Shown here: positions 35,030 through 47,644 of the stretch, in pieces
Layout: every line of letters starts with the position of its first letter
Position numbering within the stretch: position 1 is the first letter of the stretch
Assembly: GCA_029931535.1 (NCBI GenBank)
Contig: JAQPZY010001579.1
Location: forward strand, 2,532,501 to 2,596,500
From: Margaritifera margaritifera
Lineage: Eukaryota; Mollusca; Bivalvia; Unionida; Margaritiferidae
DNA: 64,000 nucleotides
Direction: 5' to 3'
Notes under the pieces: generated by a model
Databases searched by the model: none
Told to the model about the DNA's origin: nothing
What the model saw: the letters and a program-made list of their open reading frames with translations, nothing else
Translations under genes and position numbers: made by a program

Positions 35030-35412
35030 AAACTTGAAATCCTTGAATTGGAGGGGTTGCTTTGAAAACCCCTCGAATTTAGAAAAAGTTGGTTTTATCT
35101 ATTAAAAGTCCTTGAATTTATTGAAAAATTTCTTGACTTTTGCCAAAAACCCAGTGAATTTATTTGGTTAACTACAAAATGTTTCAACTGAAAAAAAATC
35201 AGTTTAAAGTAAGAACTTTTTTAATTGACATATTGCCCAAAAATAATGAATAAATAAATAAAATGGGATAAATTTTGCCAGTTCAAATGGCACAAGACTG
35301 GTAGTTAATAAAGTAAGATATGGAGAAGGTTTAAGACAAAATACTTCTTGAAAACTTTTGGAAGTCTTGAAATGTCCTTGAAAAAAAAACTCTCAAGCTG
35401 TATGAACCACGA
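35030..35412. repeat. Repeat family D (CTTGAATTT repeat), copy 1
   Basis: Shares blocks with 39843-40303 and 40657-40955: AATCCTTGAATT, TTGAAAACTCCTTGAATT, GCCCAAAAATAATGAATAAA, CATGGGATAAA, AAATGGCACAAGACT, AAACTCT(CAAG)CTG, and TATGAACCA at the right end. Copy 2 starts ATGGTTCATACAACC, the inverse of the right end, so the complete element probably has inverted termini. Confidence 0.65.
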
Positions 35413-36399
35413 GCAGAGAGTATCATTTTATGACATATGAAAGTTCATCTGTTTCCTGTTTTGTTTTTGCACAATAATTCTAGTTCTCCGCAATCTACCA
35501 TAACCAAACTTTGTAAATGGGATGCAACTAGGATTAGGAAGAAGCCTATAGATTTCTGTGTGAAAAGATCAAAGGTCAATGTCGCTGATGGAAAGTAGAA
35601 AAATGGTGCATAATAACTTTACTTCTTGACCAGCTACCTTGACCAAAAGTTTAGTTAAAACTTGCACTTAAGGTAAGGAAGAGGCCTATTGATTTTGTGG
35701 TCAAAGGGTAGAAGGTATGGATCACTGTAACTCAAAGGGGGTTTTGCACAATAATTTGTTCTAGAGTAAGTTTGTTGACCAAACTTATGGATGGCTTGCA
35801 CTTAAAATAGGAAAGAAACCCATGGTTTTTGGTGTAAAGGTCAGAAGTCAAGATCATGGTGAGTCTAATCAGAAATTAATGGTGTCTGCACAGTATGTTT
35901 ATTTCAAGACTGCCAACCTTGACCAAAGGTCAGTTATCTCCATATTCAACCATGCCATACTAGTGTCTTCATGGAGGACTATTCAACATGAGGTGGGTGT
36001 ATAATGTGCTGTTCACAGTATCCAGTTGTGACAGCAAACAAAGTAAATGCAAAACTTTTTGAACTCTGGTATCAGAGTCCATGTTTTCTGACAAATTGTC
36101 CTTTACTCTAAATTTTCCAGGGTTGGTTTTAGAACTGAAAATTTGGAGGGTAAATTCCTCCCATCCATTTTGAAAAAAAGGTGGATTTTAAAATAATGTA
36201 AGGAAGATTTAATGAAGTAAACAAAGGTTGGAAATATGATGCATAGTTTTTGCACATTCTCTTGACTTTAGGCATGATCTTTGCAAAATTAGTGTGAATC
36301 CTGCAATCATGCATCCTACAATTGACAACATTTTTGACAGTAAGTCGAAGATTTTATCATAGTTTTTACACACCTGCCATAATATGTTATAATGTTCTC

Positions 36400-36800
36400 C
36401 ATCGGTCTGTTACAAAGTTGGTTGCCACACAATAAATTGAGTTCTCCATCATTTACAGTTACCAAACTTTGTGGATAGCTATCAATTTTGTGGTCAAAAG
36501 GTCCAGATCACTGACTGTAGGAAGAAAAATGGTTTCTGCACAAGAACTCGAGTTCTCCACCACCTAAAGTTACCAAACTTTGTGGATAGCTTGCACCTAA
36601 TGTAAGCAAGAACCTGATTGATTTGAAGGTCAAGGTCACTGTGACTCGAGGAAGAAAAATTGTTTCTGCACAATAACTTGAGTTGTTCACCAAGTGCAGT
36701 TACCAAACCTTGTTGATGGCTTGCACTTGGGCTAAGGAGGAACCCTGACGATTTTGAGGTCAAAAGATCAAAGTTTAAGGTCACTGCAGACCTGTCAAAC
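36400..36800. repeat. Repeat family E (~155-bp tandem units), copy set 1
   Basis: Two to three units contain GAAGAAAAATGGTTTCTGCA, ACTCGAGTTCTCCACCACCT, AGTTACCAAACTTTGTGGAT, AGCTTGCAC and AGGTCAAGGTCACTG. Diverged relatives also lie at about 35540-35830. It is a widespread type of non-coding tandem repeat in invertebrate introns. Confidence 0.7.
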
Positions 36801-37289
36801 CATATCATTTTACTATAAATCTTAGTGAAATGACCCCTAAATTACAGACTTTGGCAATAAGAGCAAAAAAAAAAGATTATTGCCACTTAATCTGGATATT
36901 GGTTTGTCCGGGTTTGGTCTGGATCTGGGTTTTTAGTATTAGATTTAGTGGAGTTGGTCAGGGAACCAGGCTAATTTTACAGAATACCTCAGATGCTTTA
37001 GTCTACCCTTGTTTTTCATGCAGGATTTTGCTTACAGCGTTATCTTGAAATGTCCAACAAACAAAAAACATGTTGATGGCGAAAGGTACAATCAGCCTTT
37101 TAACAAGTTCAGACTATCAGCACAGAAGTATAAAAGGAAGATTTAGATTCTTGGAAAAAAGCAGGAATGGCAACAACAGGGGTCAGGTTAGACAACTTGA
37201 ATTTTAGGGAGAAGTGACTTCTTCTTTTGGACAGAATAGGGAGAAGTGAGAGTAGAACAGGGAGAAGTGTCAGCATTGCAAGAAATGTA

Positions 37290-37290
<1 letters not shown>

Positions 37291-37320
<30 letters not shown>

Positions 37321-37321
37321 T
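37291..37321. repeat. (TA)n microsatellite
   Basis: About 15 TA units, one interruption. Confidence 0.9.
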
Positions 37322-39259
37322 GTGTATGTGCGTGCTCTCGTTCTCTTATTTGAACTGTGTCCTGTATTTCTCATTATGCATATTTGCATTTAACATTGGT
37401 TTTAAGCAATACTTTATCTTCAAGTAGAAAATTCTCTATGTTGTATGTGTATTATAAACACATTTTGTAAGTGTATGAATGTATCATATTCATATGCAGT
37501 GTTCATACTTGAAAGTTTGTATAATTTGATGGAGAGAAATATGCAAGGTATTTTGGCCACAAGACTTCAACAAAGCATTGTAATTAATTTTAACTGACAG
37601 GAGTACATACATTACAGTATTGTAATTACAAATAGTTAAAAATACTTAAGCAACTGCCACTTAAAGAAGAATTTTTGTTGTTGCTTGTTTCTTCCTCTGA
37701 AAATGGCAGTCAAAAACATTTCTAAACTACTTTGAAACAACCCCTATATTAGGCTATAACACGCACATGAGAGCACATTTTCATGTGTCTTCAATATCAT
37801 AGTGTTCATCCATTCAAACCACATTGGTCACTGATGAGTAATCTCAACTTTACAACTGCATTTTGAGGGAGTTGATTCTAAATTAATTGAGAATCTTTTG
37901 ACTAATATATGGTGAAGTTTTTAAAAGTAGATGCATCTAATTATTGAAACATGGATTTTCTTCATATGACCTCTCACTTTCTAGCTTCATTACAACAATC
38001 CCTAGATAGGATTGCAAATTTATGGTTGTTTTAGTACTTGTCTAAATACTCGTAATAATGTTGTGTATTGGTTGGTTATTTTTTTCTTTGCTACTTTTTC
38101 TCATATTTTCACAAAAATGAGTGATGTAAGAAAACAACCTTGACCTTAAGTTACACCGCTTATTGATTCCACAAGCATTGTCCCATACGTTTCTGACCAA
38201 CACATTTTTTACTTTTAGGCTAAATCTTTTATCACATAATAGTTATACTTGGTTTTCTATGAATTGTATAATTTCCTTAAATTTGTGTACCCAGTGAATT
38301 ATCAAAACAGTCTAACAAAGACGTACTTTCAAGAGACAACGATATCTGCCATTATTACCCCTTACCAGGTCCACTTACAGTTTCAAACTGATTTTATGAA
38401 GAAAATAATGCAAGCACTGCAGTTAAAATTGTCAAAATGTACATTTAGAAAGTGCTTTCACCAATTCTATTTTTAAAACACAAAATTGTTATTTACATAT
38501 AGATAATTTAGTTTCGAAGCACAAGTTAAGTTTTCATCATCATGTGATGACTTGCAGAAATCGGGCAGCGATATCTTGTGGGAGGAAAGAGTTAATTGGT
38601 CAATCAGCTATTAAAACCCATGCCAGTGAATGTGCAAGAGTTTGTTTTGTTGACGTAATTGATATGAACACCTGCCAAGGCAACATGCAATCCATTTCAC
38701 CTGGGGCTTAACAATAAATACTTGGATGAGTTGAGGGAGCATCTCAAAAGCCATAGACTACTGTCACTCAGTGTAGATAAACAAAAAAATGACAGGGCGA
38801 AGTTGTTTTCGCTTTCCTAATAGAAGAAGGCAAAATTTAAATTTTGTCGGCAACTTAGTAGCCCACTTCGCCTGGTAGCGTGACCCCTGAACAATTACAT
38901 ATATTGATCATCATATGTCGATTTGAGTATTACTCCTGATGGGAGAGATAATTGCCACCACAGTGAAATTGAAAAAAAGCAAGAATAATGTCAAGTTCAG
39001 AGATCTAGCAAGAAGTCATTGATGTAAATTGGATTTGGAAGTGCGGTTTCTGAAACTGAACTGGAGGTCATTAGAGTCTAGCTGTACTTTATGAATTTTT
39101 CAGTTGAACATAATGTTGCCTTTGATGCATCAGATAAGACTTCTGAACTTTTCAAATGCATGTTTTCCAATTAAACAATAGCAATACATAATGTTTCTTT
39201 AAACCTTACTGAAAATTGGTCTAACTTATGGAAAAATATTGACTGTCTTACTGAGGTCT

Positions 39260-39720
39260 TGTTACAGTTGTCAGCTCTCTCTGACTGAAAGAAGAAAAAT
39301 GGTTTCCGCACAATAACTTGAGTTCTCCAACATCAGCAGTTTCAAACTTTGTGGATGGCTTGCATGTGGGATAGGGAAAACCCTATAGATTTGGGGATCA
39401 AAAGTTCAAAGGTCAAGGTCACTAATCGAAAGAAGAAAGATGTTTCAACACAATAACTTGCGTTCTCCATCATCTGTGGTTACCAAATTTTGTGGACCGC
39501 TTGCGTCACTTTGACTAAAAGAAGAAAAAATGGTTTCCTCAAAATAATATTAGTTTTACATCACAGACCTTGCCCCAAACTTTGTGGATGACTTTTGCAC
39601 TTTGGTTTGGGAAGAAGCCCATCTGTTTTGGGGTCAAATGTCATGGTCACTGACTAGAGGAAGAAAAAAGGTTTCTGCAAACAAGTTTCAGTTGTCAACA
39701 TAGAGGACTATTAAACATGG
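39260..39720. repeat. Repeat family E, copy set 2
   Basis: Three diverged units with AGAAGAAAAATGGTTTCCGC, ACAATAACTTGAGTTCTCCA, AAACTTTGTGGATGGCTTGC and GGTCAAGGTCACTAA, matching 36400-36800. Confidence 0.7.
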
Positions 39721-39842
39721 TGCAGGCATATAATATGCATCATCTTGTTGATAATTAGTCCCAGATTTAAATTTTATTTTCAGCCAACTATTTTTCAATG
39801 TCAGTTTTTCAGAGATTATTTACATGATCAAATTTACCTTAT

Positions 39843-40303
39843 CATGGTTCATACAACCTTGAAAAACCCTTGAATTTGAGTGATTGCATTGAAAACTCCT
39901 TGAATTTCATAAATGTTAGCTTTATCCTTGAAAAATCCTTGAATATTGTCAAAATCTCATTGAATTTATCTGAAGGACTACAGAAAGTTTAAACTGAATA
40001 AATATATCACTTTATAAATTTAGAATACTTGTTATTTAAAAATGTTCCAAAAATAAAAAGAAAGTAACATGGGATAAAATTGGGTGGATCAAGAGATGTA
40101 ACATCAGTTAGTCACTAGATTGTGTAGTGTCCCTTTGCTGTAGTGATGTGATTATATGTTTTTATTTTACTTTTGTACATATTTATGCAGTGATAAACAA
40201 AGCAACATAATAATAATAATAAATACTCCTTGAAAACTTTTAAAAGCCTTTGGAAAACTCTTTGAAAAAAAATTAAAGATTCCAGGGGTGTATCAGCCAT
40301 GCA
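39843..40303. repeat. Repeat family D, copy 2
   Basis: Begins CATGGTTCATACAACCTTGA and ends GGGTGTATCAGCCATG, an imperfect inverse. The interior has CCTTGAATTT repeats and AAACATGGGATAAAAT-type blocks as in the other copies. An (AAT)n run is present at 40208-40222. Confidence 0.65.
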
Positions 40304-40656
40304 TTAGATATGAACTTCTGCTATCCACCCCTATTCCCCCACCCGCAAATCCCTTCCTTCCTAAAAAGATGCACATTTTCATCTTTCCAGTCTCTACACC
40401 ATATGAACATTAGGAATAGTCTCTAAGGGAAGGAACTCTTCCAAGATATGATTATATAGTTTCTTCTACGTGGCTACATGTATGCCATATGTTTATCAGT
40501 TTAAACTTTGACCTTTGCATGGATGCTGTCATTTTCTAAGAGAAACTTAATTTACAGGAAAACAATTTATTTTCATTGAATACATTACCCAATCATGTTT
40601 ATTTTAGAAGAACAAGTAAGTGAAGGAGGGAATGCGGGCATCCTATCCTAGTAACC

Positions 40657-40955
40657 ATGGTGCACATAACCTTGAATTTTCCAAAAGTTGGTATTTTATC
40701 CTCAAAAAATCCTTGAATTTGTTGAAAAACTCTAATTTTGCCAAAAGCTTAAATTTATCTGAGGGAATAAAAAATGTTAAAATTTAATAAAATGTATTAC
40801 TTTTAAATTTAATTTTTTAAAATTTATGCATTGCCCAAAAATAATAATAAATAAATAAAATCAGATAAAATATGGCAGATCAAATGGCACAAGACTTTTG
40901 TAAGTCCTTGTAAACTCATTGAATAAACTCTGCAGGGCTATACAAACCATGGTAA
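40657..40955. repeat. Repeat family D, copy 3
   Basis: Begins CCATGGTGCACATAACCTTG and ends GGGCTATACAAACCATGG. Interior blocks CCTTGAATTTGTTGAAAA, GCCCAAAAATAATAATAAAT and CAAATGGCACAAGACTTTT match copy 1. It is the shortest copy. Confidence 0.65.
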
Positions 40956-42689
40956 CATGCTGAGGACAGATTGATACCACTCTTCGTATATTAGGTATAA
41001 CCATTTTCCTAAGTTAAGAGGTAGCACTGTTGAATGGTTATGATTAAATGAAGTTGTACTGATGGTTGTCTGAACTGCTGCCACTGGACCCACAAAATTC
41101 AATTCTCTTCTCTGAGAAGTTGCATCTCTAAGGTAGAAACTTGAAAGGTTAAATGTAAATGACAGCCTACCGCCTCAGTAATTGAGCAGTTGTGTTCAAA
41201 AGCTAAGCTAGATGAGAATGCTCCTATCTTGAAAATGGAGATTCTTAGAGACATGCTCTTGAGATATGTCTGAGTATACATGGCTTCACAGAAGATTTAA
41301 TTGCAATGAGTGAGCAACAAGCCAAAATGCCAAGGCTTGCAAAGTGATATGTATTTTCTCCCTTTCACCAGAAGGAACAATCATAGTTCATAATGAGAAA
41401 TGCCTTGCAGCTGAGCAGGGACTGCTAGGATGGAAACACATTGAGTATGGCCTTCATCTCCAAAATGCTGGTGCATTAAAGTTTTTACTCGACTCCTGTT
41501 GCTGCTGACCATGACTGCTGACCATGGTGAAGCAAGGAAACAGATGGGTACACCATCCATGTGTGCTGGCACCTAAAGTCATTTCAGGTTGGGGAGACTC
41601 CAGAGTTACTCTTGCAGATAGCCAATCCTGGTTCTGCCACTTGGGAAAGATTTTTCTTCAGTCATGCATTGATTTAGTCGACTGGAAATCAGGCGCCACT
41701 GTGCAAGGAGAGCCAACTTATCCCTGTTGATCAGAAATCTTCATGCTCATGTCTTTTAGAAGAATCATACTCGTCATATGCTTTTGGATGATGTCATCTA
41801 GATGGGAAATGTGAAGATAAGCATCAGTTGATTTTGGACTGCCTGATTGTCTGGGCCATCTCCATTTTGAACTTGGGTGTGGCCATGAATTTGTTGAGCT
41901 GACATTGATCTATCATAGGTCACAACATTCCATTTTCCATCAGCACCAGAAACAGATGACAGTACAAGCATGGAGCGTCCGATTTGTTAATGATCTCTAC
42001 TGCTCACATGGTTAATAAGATGTGAATTTCTTTTGCAACAAGAGCATCTTCTTGCAATTGGTTTTGACATCCATCATGGAAGGAGAATTCAACAGAGGTG
42101 GGAGAGTGATAAAAAAATCGTTAATAATTGGAGAGGTGTGGCACAGAATCAGAATATTGATGGCAGTAGCTTAGGCAACAAGTCATTGATGTGTGCTTTG
42201 AGACTTGGGAGAGGAGAAATTCTCTCATTTGTTTCAAGATTTTGTTCGCTGTTAAGGAGGTTGTCATCAAAAATGCTGCTGTGAGTGAAAGTTTTTTTTA
42301 TTGAAGTTAACTTTTGACTGCAATTGCAGCTGCCAAAAAAGAGGAAGCAGGCAGAATGAGTTTCAGGGGTAATTCCTGTGCAGCCTACTTTCCTTGTATC
42401 CAAAATAGGATCTCCAAACAGGCAGAAGAGTCAAGCAGTAAGGATCATAATGCTTCTGTATGGTACAGTTTCAGTGATGCTGATTGAAGAAAGACATCCC
42501 TCCTCACTAAGTGTAGATTGCAAAATGCAGTGAGGGTGTTTACCACTGTATGATGAGCTGCCTGTTGATCACTTTAGCTACCTGAAAAGCAGACTCCATA
42601 ACCTGCTCATTTTTAGCTTACCTGCCCAAAGACCAAGTGATATGATATTCCCTGTATCTATCATCTGTCCATCCATCATCTGTTGGCAT

Positions 42690-43470
42690 TTGATTGTGAA
42701 CACTCTTGAAACTTCATTTCTGATCAGATTTTGATCAGATTTGGTTTTTAAGCTTATATCGTCAATACCTTGGATGAGGTCAGTTATCAGTGACACCCAC
42801 ACATATTAATGAGGTGATCTTTACATCTTATTGGCTGAGTTTGTGAACACTTTTGAATCCATCTTTCTGGTCAGATTTTATATATAAGCTTATATCATCA
42901 AGATCTCAGTTGAGTTTGAGTGTGTGCAACATACGTGAATATTAATATGTTCTTGCATCTGATTGGCTGAGCTTGTGAACACTCTAGAGGCCATATTCCT
43001 GATCAGATTTTGGATGCAAGTTAATATCATCAAGATCTCGGACGTGTTTGATTATGAGTAATATGCATGCATACTAATAAGTGGATCTTGCATCTGATTA
43101 GCTGAACTTGAGAACACTCTAGAAGCCACTTTTATGATCAGATTTAGTATGTAAGCTTACATCTTAAAGACTTCAGAAGAGCTCAGTTATGAGTGATATC
43201 CATGCATATTACTGGGGTGGTCTTGCATCTAATATGCTGATCTTGTGAACATTCTAGTGTCCATATTTCTGATAAGTTTGGTACGTAAGCTTGTATCATG
43301 AAGATCTCGAATGAGTTCAATTATGAGCAACATTCACACATATCTTGCATCTGACTGGCTGATCTTCTGAACACTCTAGAGGCCATATTCTGATTAGATT
43401 TGGTATATAAGCTTATATGATCAAGACCTTGTGCGAGTTCGATTATGAGTGGGATCCATGCATATTTGTG
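42690..43470. repeat. ~130-bp tandem repeat, six units
   Basis: Units begin near 42696, 42842, 42975, 43108, 43246 and 43367 with (G/C)TGAACAC(T)CT. They share TCTGATCAGATTTGGT, AAGCTTATATCATCAAGA, GAGTTCGATTATGAG, CATGCATATTAATGAGGTG and CTTGCATCTGATTGGCTGA. Spacing ranges from 121 to 146 bp. It lies inside the DIRS-like remnant, next to a SINE. Confidence 0.8.
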
Positions 43471-43479
43471 AGTATCCAG

Positions 43480-43575
43480 GCTGATCTGATGTTGGGAATT
43501 GCACCCACAACCGTCTAGTCATTAGTCTAATGCCTTAATCACTGTAACTCCATTGGTCGGGGCTCTTAGTGGTTT
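43480..43575 (-). mobile_element. tRNA-derived SINE fragment
   Basis: On the minus strand TGGAGTTACAGTGATTAAGG, CATTAGACTAATGACTAGAC and GGTTGTGGGTGCAATTCCC resemble a tRNA head with A box and B box (B box GGTTCGAATCC-like). The tail merges into the 130-bp tandem repeat, which may be its body. Confidence 0.65.
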
Positions 43576-45734
43576 CTAAATTTAGACTCCAGGAGTGGGG
43601 ATGGTGGTAAGGATAGACATAGAAATACATGCTGACTGCACAGATTAACTCCCTTCGTAATGCCAAGTTAGTGTGTATACTTGAATAATAGGAGTAAGAA
43701 CAGTATTTAAGTTTTGAATTAGGCCGGTTGTGTGAATGACATATTTTTGCAGAGAAATTGATCCTGTATATATGGTCTAGGAAGAAGATTAATGACATTA
43801 ACATTAATAGACCGTGTAGCAGCTATGTGCTCCAAGCTTTTCTTTCCCCTCTACAGTTTCAATATGTATATGAATTTGCATTCACAAGCTGACATATGTC
43901 AACTACCCAGGTTGGTGATATCGAGCACACTTCTAAGAGTCTTTGTCAATACACTAGATGTTAACATGATATGGGTCTGAATGTGTCTTGTACCATCTAA
44001 AGAAGACCATGCTGGTAGCTGATTTTCTGAGAAGAAGACTTTAGAATTTCTTGGATCCCATATCTTCGCCAATAAGTAACCAACAGTTTCCTTTGACTTG
44101 AGCATTTGTGGCAATAAATGGAATGATGGGTGATCTTGTTCATCTTCCACCACATCTTTGAAGCTTAATTTGGTCCATTCCATAATCGATTCTGAATTTT
44201 GGATTTGATTAAGGTTATCTCTTTCTGTGAAGGGGTTATCATCCTCCTTGCATTGGCAAAATTCTTACCATTAGGAGATGCAACAGAATCATTCATGGAT
44301 ATATACTGAAACATACCAGTCAGAATAGTCATGAATTGGTGGCTGGGGCGAGGGCTGATAGACTATTAAAGGAACCATCTGGATGAGAAAATAATCTGGC
44401 CATGATGGTTATAGCCCATTTATTTGGAATGACTTGCTTGGCCAGTCCCAGTATAACCAAGAGAAGACAACATGGTGCCGGTTTACAGCTAGTTTTGCTG
44501 TCACCACTGACCTCTGGTCCAAAATCGGAGATGATGGCCGGCTGGCTAGTCAGTGTGGCAAGGAAGCGATAATATAGGGAATCCATCTGCTGTTTTACAG
44601 GCTTGGCAGAATCTCAAGGGCTAGAAACTGATGCTAGCATTTTGCTTGTTTTAATTCTGAAATGCTAGTAAATTGCAGAACATTTTTAGTGTAGGATATT
44701 ACAACTATCAAGATTCTGCTAGTACTGACTAAAGTTAATTTCGAGCCCTGATCTTCTGTGAGGTTGTCAACAAATATCGCACACCCTGACTTACAGGCAT
44801 TACAGCCCTTCTTTGGCGTATGTGGGTAACTTGCTCACACTAGACCACCAAAAGAAAAGGATGAACACTCCCTGGATTCATTTCTGCTACTGAAATGTGT
44901 GACAACAAGTAATCCTGTGATTCTGAAAGAGGATGAGAAGAAGGCACTTGCTTTCAGAAGAGTGAGTTCCAGCAAATTGTCTAAAAGTTATAGTTGCAGG
45001 CAGCAAAGCATGCAGAAGAATCTTGGCCAATCGGTGGGGGTGGGTATGTGGTAGGACCAGGGCTGTATCCCCACAACACTAACTACTGATTCTGTTTTAG
45101 GGGTAGAGGAAGAACACTTTGCATATGCCAGACATGTTTTGTACTTATCTTCTGAGACCTTGAATCTCTTACACTTTGTGCATTTACCGGTAGTCGCCAT
45201 TGTGTCCTAAAGTGACAGTGAGAAAGTGACTAATATAGTAACTTGAAAAAAATTTGAAAATATTTGTAAACTTGTATAAACAGTGAGGAAAGACTTGTAA
45301 ATAATTGAACCTGGCATAAAATGAGCAATAGCTACATAAAATGATGCAAAGAAAACAATCTGCTACAAGGCAAAAAAAAATTTGCATTGTCAGAGACTCA
45401 ATTTGCAAAGATTTAGAAATATGAAAAATGTAGGAGCAAAATTTAAAAATAAAGCTGTGAAACAGGGATTTACTCTGACCTGAGGTCCCTGATGAAGCAG
45501 TCAGCTGCCTCTACGTATGTTTTTCGACTCCCTAGGGTCCCCAGGAGACAGCATATTTTGATAGAGTTGCTTTAGCTTTTTTTGAGTGTCAAATAAAAAT
45601 ATTCTACATAAAAGGCTTTGTACGCACATTGACACCTTGTAAAAACAATGATAATAAATAAATTGAGTACTATTAATCAACCAGTCTTCATCAGTTATAT
45701 TCCCAAATATTTAGATGATGATTACTAGCAGTTA

Positions 45735-46045
45735 ATGAAATTGGATCCATGACTTATAACAGGAACCATGTTATAATGATGGATCTTATAGTGAGACTGC
45801 CTTATAATGAAGTACATGATACCTATGATTTTACTACCACTTAATGAAATAGGATCTATAACCATTCTATACTTGTCTTATAACAGAAACCTTGTTTTAA
45901 AGAAGAGCCTTATAGTGAGACCACCTTATAATGCAATGCATAATACAGATAGTTTGACTACTACTGAATGAAATTGGATCCATGACCATACTCACCTTAT
46001 AACAAGAACCATGTTATAATGATGGGCCTTATAGTGAAGTGATGG
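45735..46045. repeat. ~105-125-bp tandem repeat (CTTATAA units)
   Basis: Three units start near 45738, 45843 and 45967 with AATGAAATTGGATC(C/T)AT. They share CTTATAACA(G/A)(G/A)AACC, ATGTTATAATGATGG and CTTATAGTGA. The window start (1-60) carries a related fragment (AACAAGAACTGTTTTATAAG, GGGCCTTATAGTGAG). Confidence 0.7.
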
Positions 46046-46689
46046 ATTACTGTAACTGTACCATTGCATCAATGAATTTACTCTGGGTGTGATTATAGTA
46101 AAATTATTTCAGGATATTAAACATAGTCAGATATTATATTAATGTTTCATTTAAAATTGTTGCCAACAAAGTTTAATAATTTCTATCATGTGCAAGCCTT
46201 GGTGGGCATAAGATCAAAAGTAATAAACAGGTTGTCAAAAATTTTATAATAAATTGACAACAACTCATGCTAGACTCCATTGATCACATAACAAAATTAA
46301 TATATTTTTGTCTGGCCTGCCGTGGCACAAACTTGACATAGCAATGACTTTGGTGTCCATGTGCATCTGTACATCACTTAACTCCCATTTCCTCGGCATG
46401 ATATAGCTCATAATGTGTTAAAAGTGCTGTTAAAACCAACAAATACAAATACTGTCCATACCCTTGATTAAGCTAAATGTTCAAGTTTTTTACTTTGTTC
46501 ATTGACAAAAAAAAAAATACGTTTTAAAGTTTTATTGCATACAAGAGACCCTCATTTGTGTCCAGACCACCTTTTATTTAGCTAGAAAAGACATACATAG
46601 AAGGAAATTAGAAACCTTGCATTCGATGGACAGGCACACTGATGCCAAAGTCATTGCAATGTCCAGTGTTGCATTTAGAGTGTGTTTTT

Positions 46690-47000
46690 GCACAATTAAT
46701 TTCTAAACAAATCTGTAGCTCTGTGGGCCATTTGTGGTGTAAAATCTGTGTAGTTGGTGCAACAATTTATTCCTAATGCATCTTTATTTTTGTTCTCGAT
46801 CGTAAATATCCTGGACAAGTCTTGACCTTTTGAAAATTCTTGATTTACAAATCGCATTTCCCATAAGTAAAAACTTTCTGTACTTTGCTTTAATTGGATG
46901 ATATCCTTTTGAAGGATCCGTTGTAGTTTTGAACATGTGATCTTGGTCATATGCTTGATCAATTACAGTAAAATGTATGAACCTCATGACATCATAGAAG
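46690..47000 (-). pseudogene. Coding remnant of an unidentified repetitive gene
   Basis: On the minus strand two overlapping frames are open. One starts near 46987 (MRFIHFTVIDQAYDQDH) and ends with RLVQDIYDREQK. The other starts at 46962 and is 88 codons (containing YLWEMRFVNQEFSKGQD). The pattern IDQAxxQ, a Trp-Met-like block and RLVxxxxxxEQ resembles a protein found repeatedly in invertebrate genomes with mobile elements, but I cannot name it. Switching between frames suggests a frameshifted remnant. Confidence 0.3.
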
Positions 47001-47568
47001 ATTTACTCGCATCAAGTGAGTGACAATTCAATTTTTTGTATCAAATGCTACTTTGACCTGGCATTCGAAAAGATCTCGGATTGCATTTCTCGTGAAAAAA
47101 GGATATTATTAACATTGTGATATTTTTAGGAACTTGTCCAAAAATGGTGGATTTACTTTCTCAGTGGCTTCTATATGGATTTGTTCACATTTGTGATAGA
47201 AAGACACGAGTTTTGTATTGTTTTACCATGGCATTGGCAAGAAAGTCTTGCCATACTGACTTTTTTCACTGATAGCAAGAGATTGATCAAAGACACATTC
47301 TGTGTTTCTTCATAAAATACAACTTTTTTGTTTCACAAAGGTACTTATATTTGATACAGCATGTAATGCTTGTATTTTTATTTTTTTGTATTATGTTAAC
47401 CAATATAGGGCCCACTTTTTGAAAGGTCGTGGGCCACTTGAAGGCAAAGCTATATACAACAGAGTAGTTATTTTGTACTTGGACAGCTGGAACATTATAC
47501 CTTTTGTTGCAAATAGATACATAAAAATAATTGGATTATAAAATGTCATATCAATATCGTCATTTCAG

Positions 47569-47644
47569 TCCGACAAGAGTCAGACCTGGAGGATGACAGG
47601 ACAACATTCCATCCAGATATGACACACCAGCTGTTTGGTGACCA
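47569..47644 (+). CDS. HAT1: HAT1 exon
   Basis: 76 bp between acceptor TCATTTCAG and donor GTATGT: 2 nt, 24 codons, 2 nt. It reads RQESDLEDDRTTFHPDM then THQLFGD, aligning with human HAT1 (EDLENDIRTFFPEYTHQLFGD) without gaps. The phase fits both neighbours. This is part of the HAT1 N-terminal domain that packs against the GNAT fold; no catalytic residue is here. The intron before it is 13.65 kb and carries a DIRS-like remnant, a SINE and repeats. Confidence 0.95.

Larger units (their letters stand above)
41040..45210 (-). pseudogene. DIRS-like retroelement remnant
   Basis: The minus strand shows, in order, fragments of a DIRS/Ngaro-type element. At 45200 an ORF starts MATTGKCTKCKRFKVSED, with paired Cys residues as in the gag-like ORF1. 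Open but unrecognised blocks follow at 44586-44329 and 44183-43899. At 41900-41800 are FMATPKFKMEMAQTIRQS and TDAYLHISH, matching reverse transcriptase around motif A (usually TDAYxHIPIH). At 41475-41380 are ILEMKAILNVF and LLSCKAFLIM, matching the RNase H region. Many stops and frameshifts are present. A tandem repeat and a SINE interrupt the middle (42690-43575). I did not find the expected tyrosine recombinase at the 3' side. The RT assignment is fairly good; exact ends are unknown. Confidence 0.55.
33920..47568 (+). other. HAT1: HAT1 intron (13.65 kb)
   Basis: From GTAAGA to TTTCAG. Contents are an expanded SINE (34090-34810), repeat families D and E, a (TA)n run near 37291, a DIRS-like remnant (41040-45210) with embedded tandem repeats and a SINE, and tandem CTTATAA repeats at 45735. 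In 36810-39250 and 46050-46680 I see no supportable feature beyond short AT-rich stretches. Confidence 0.9.
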
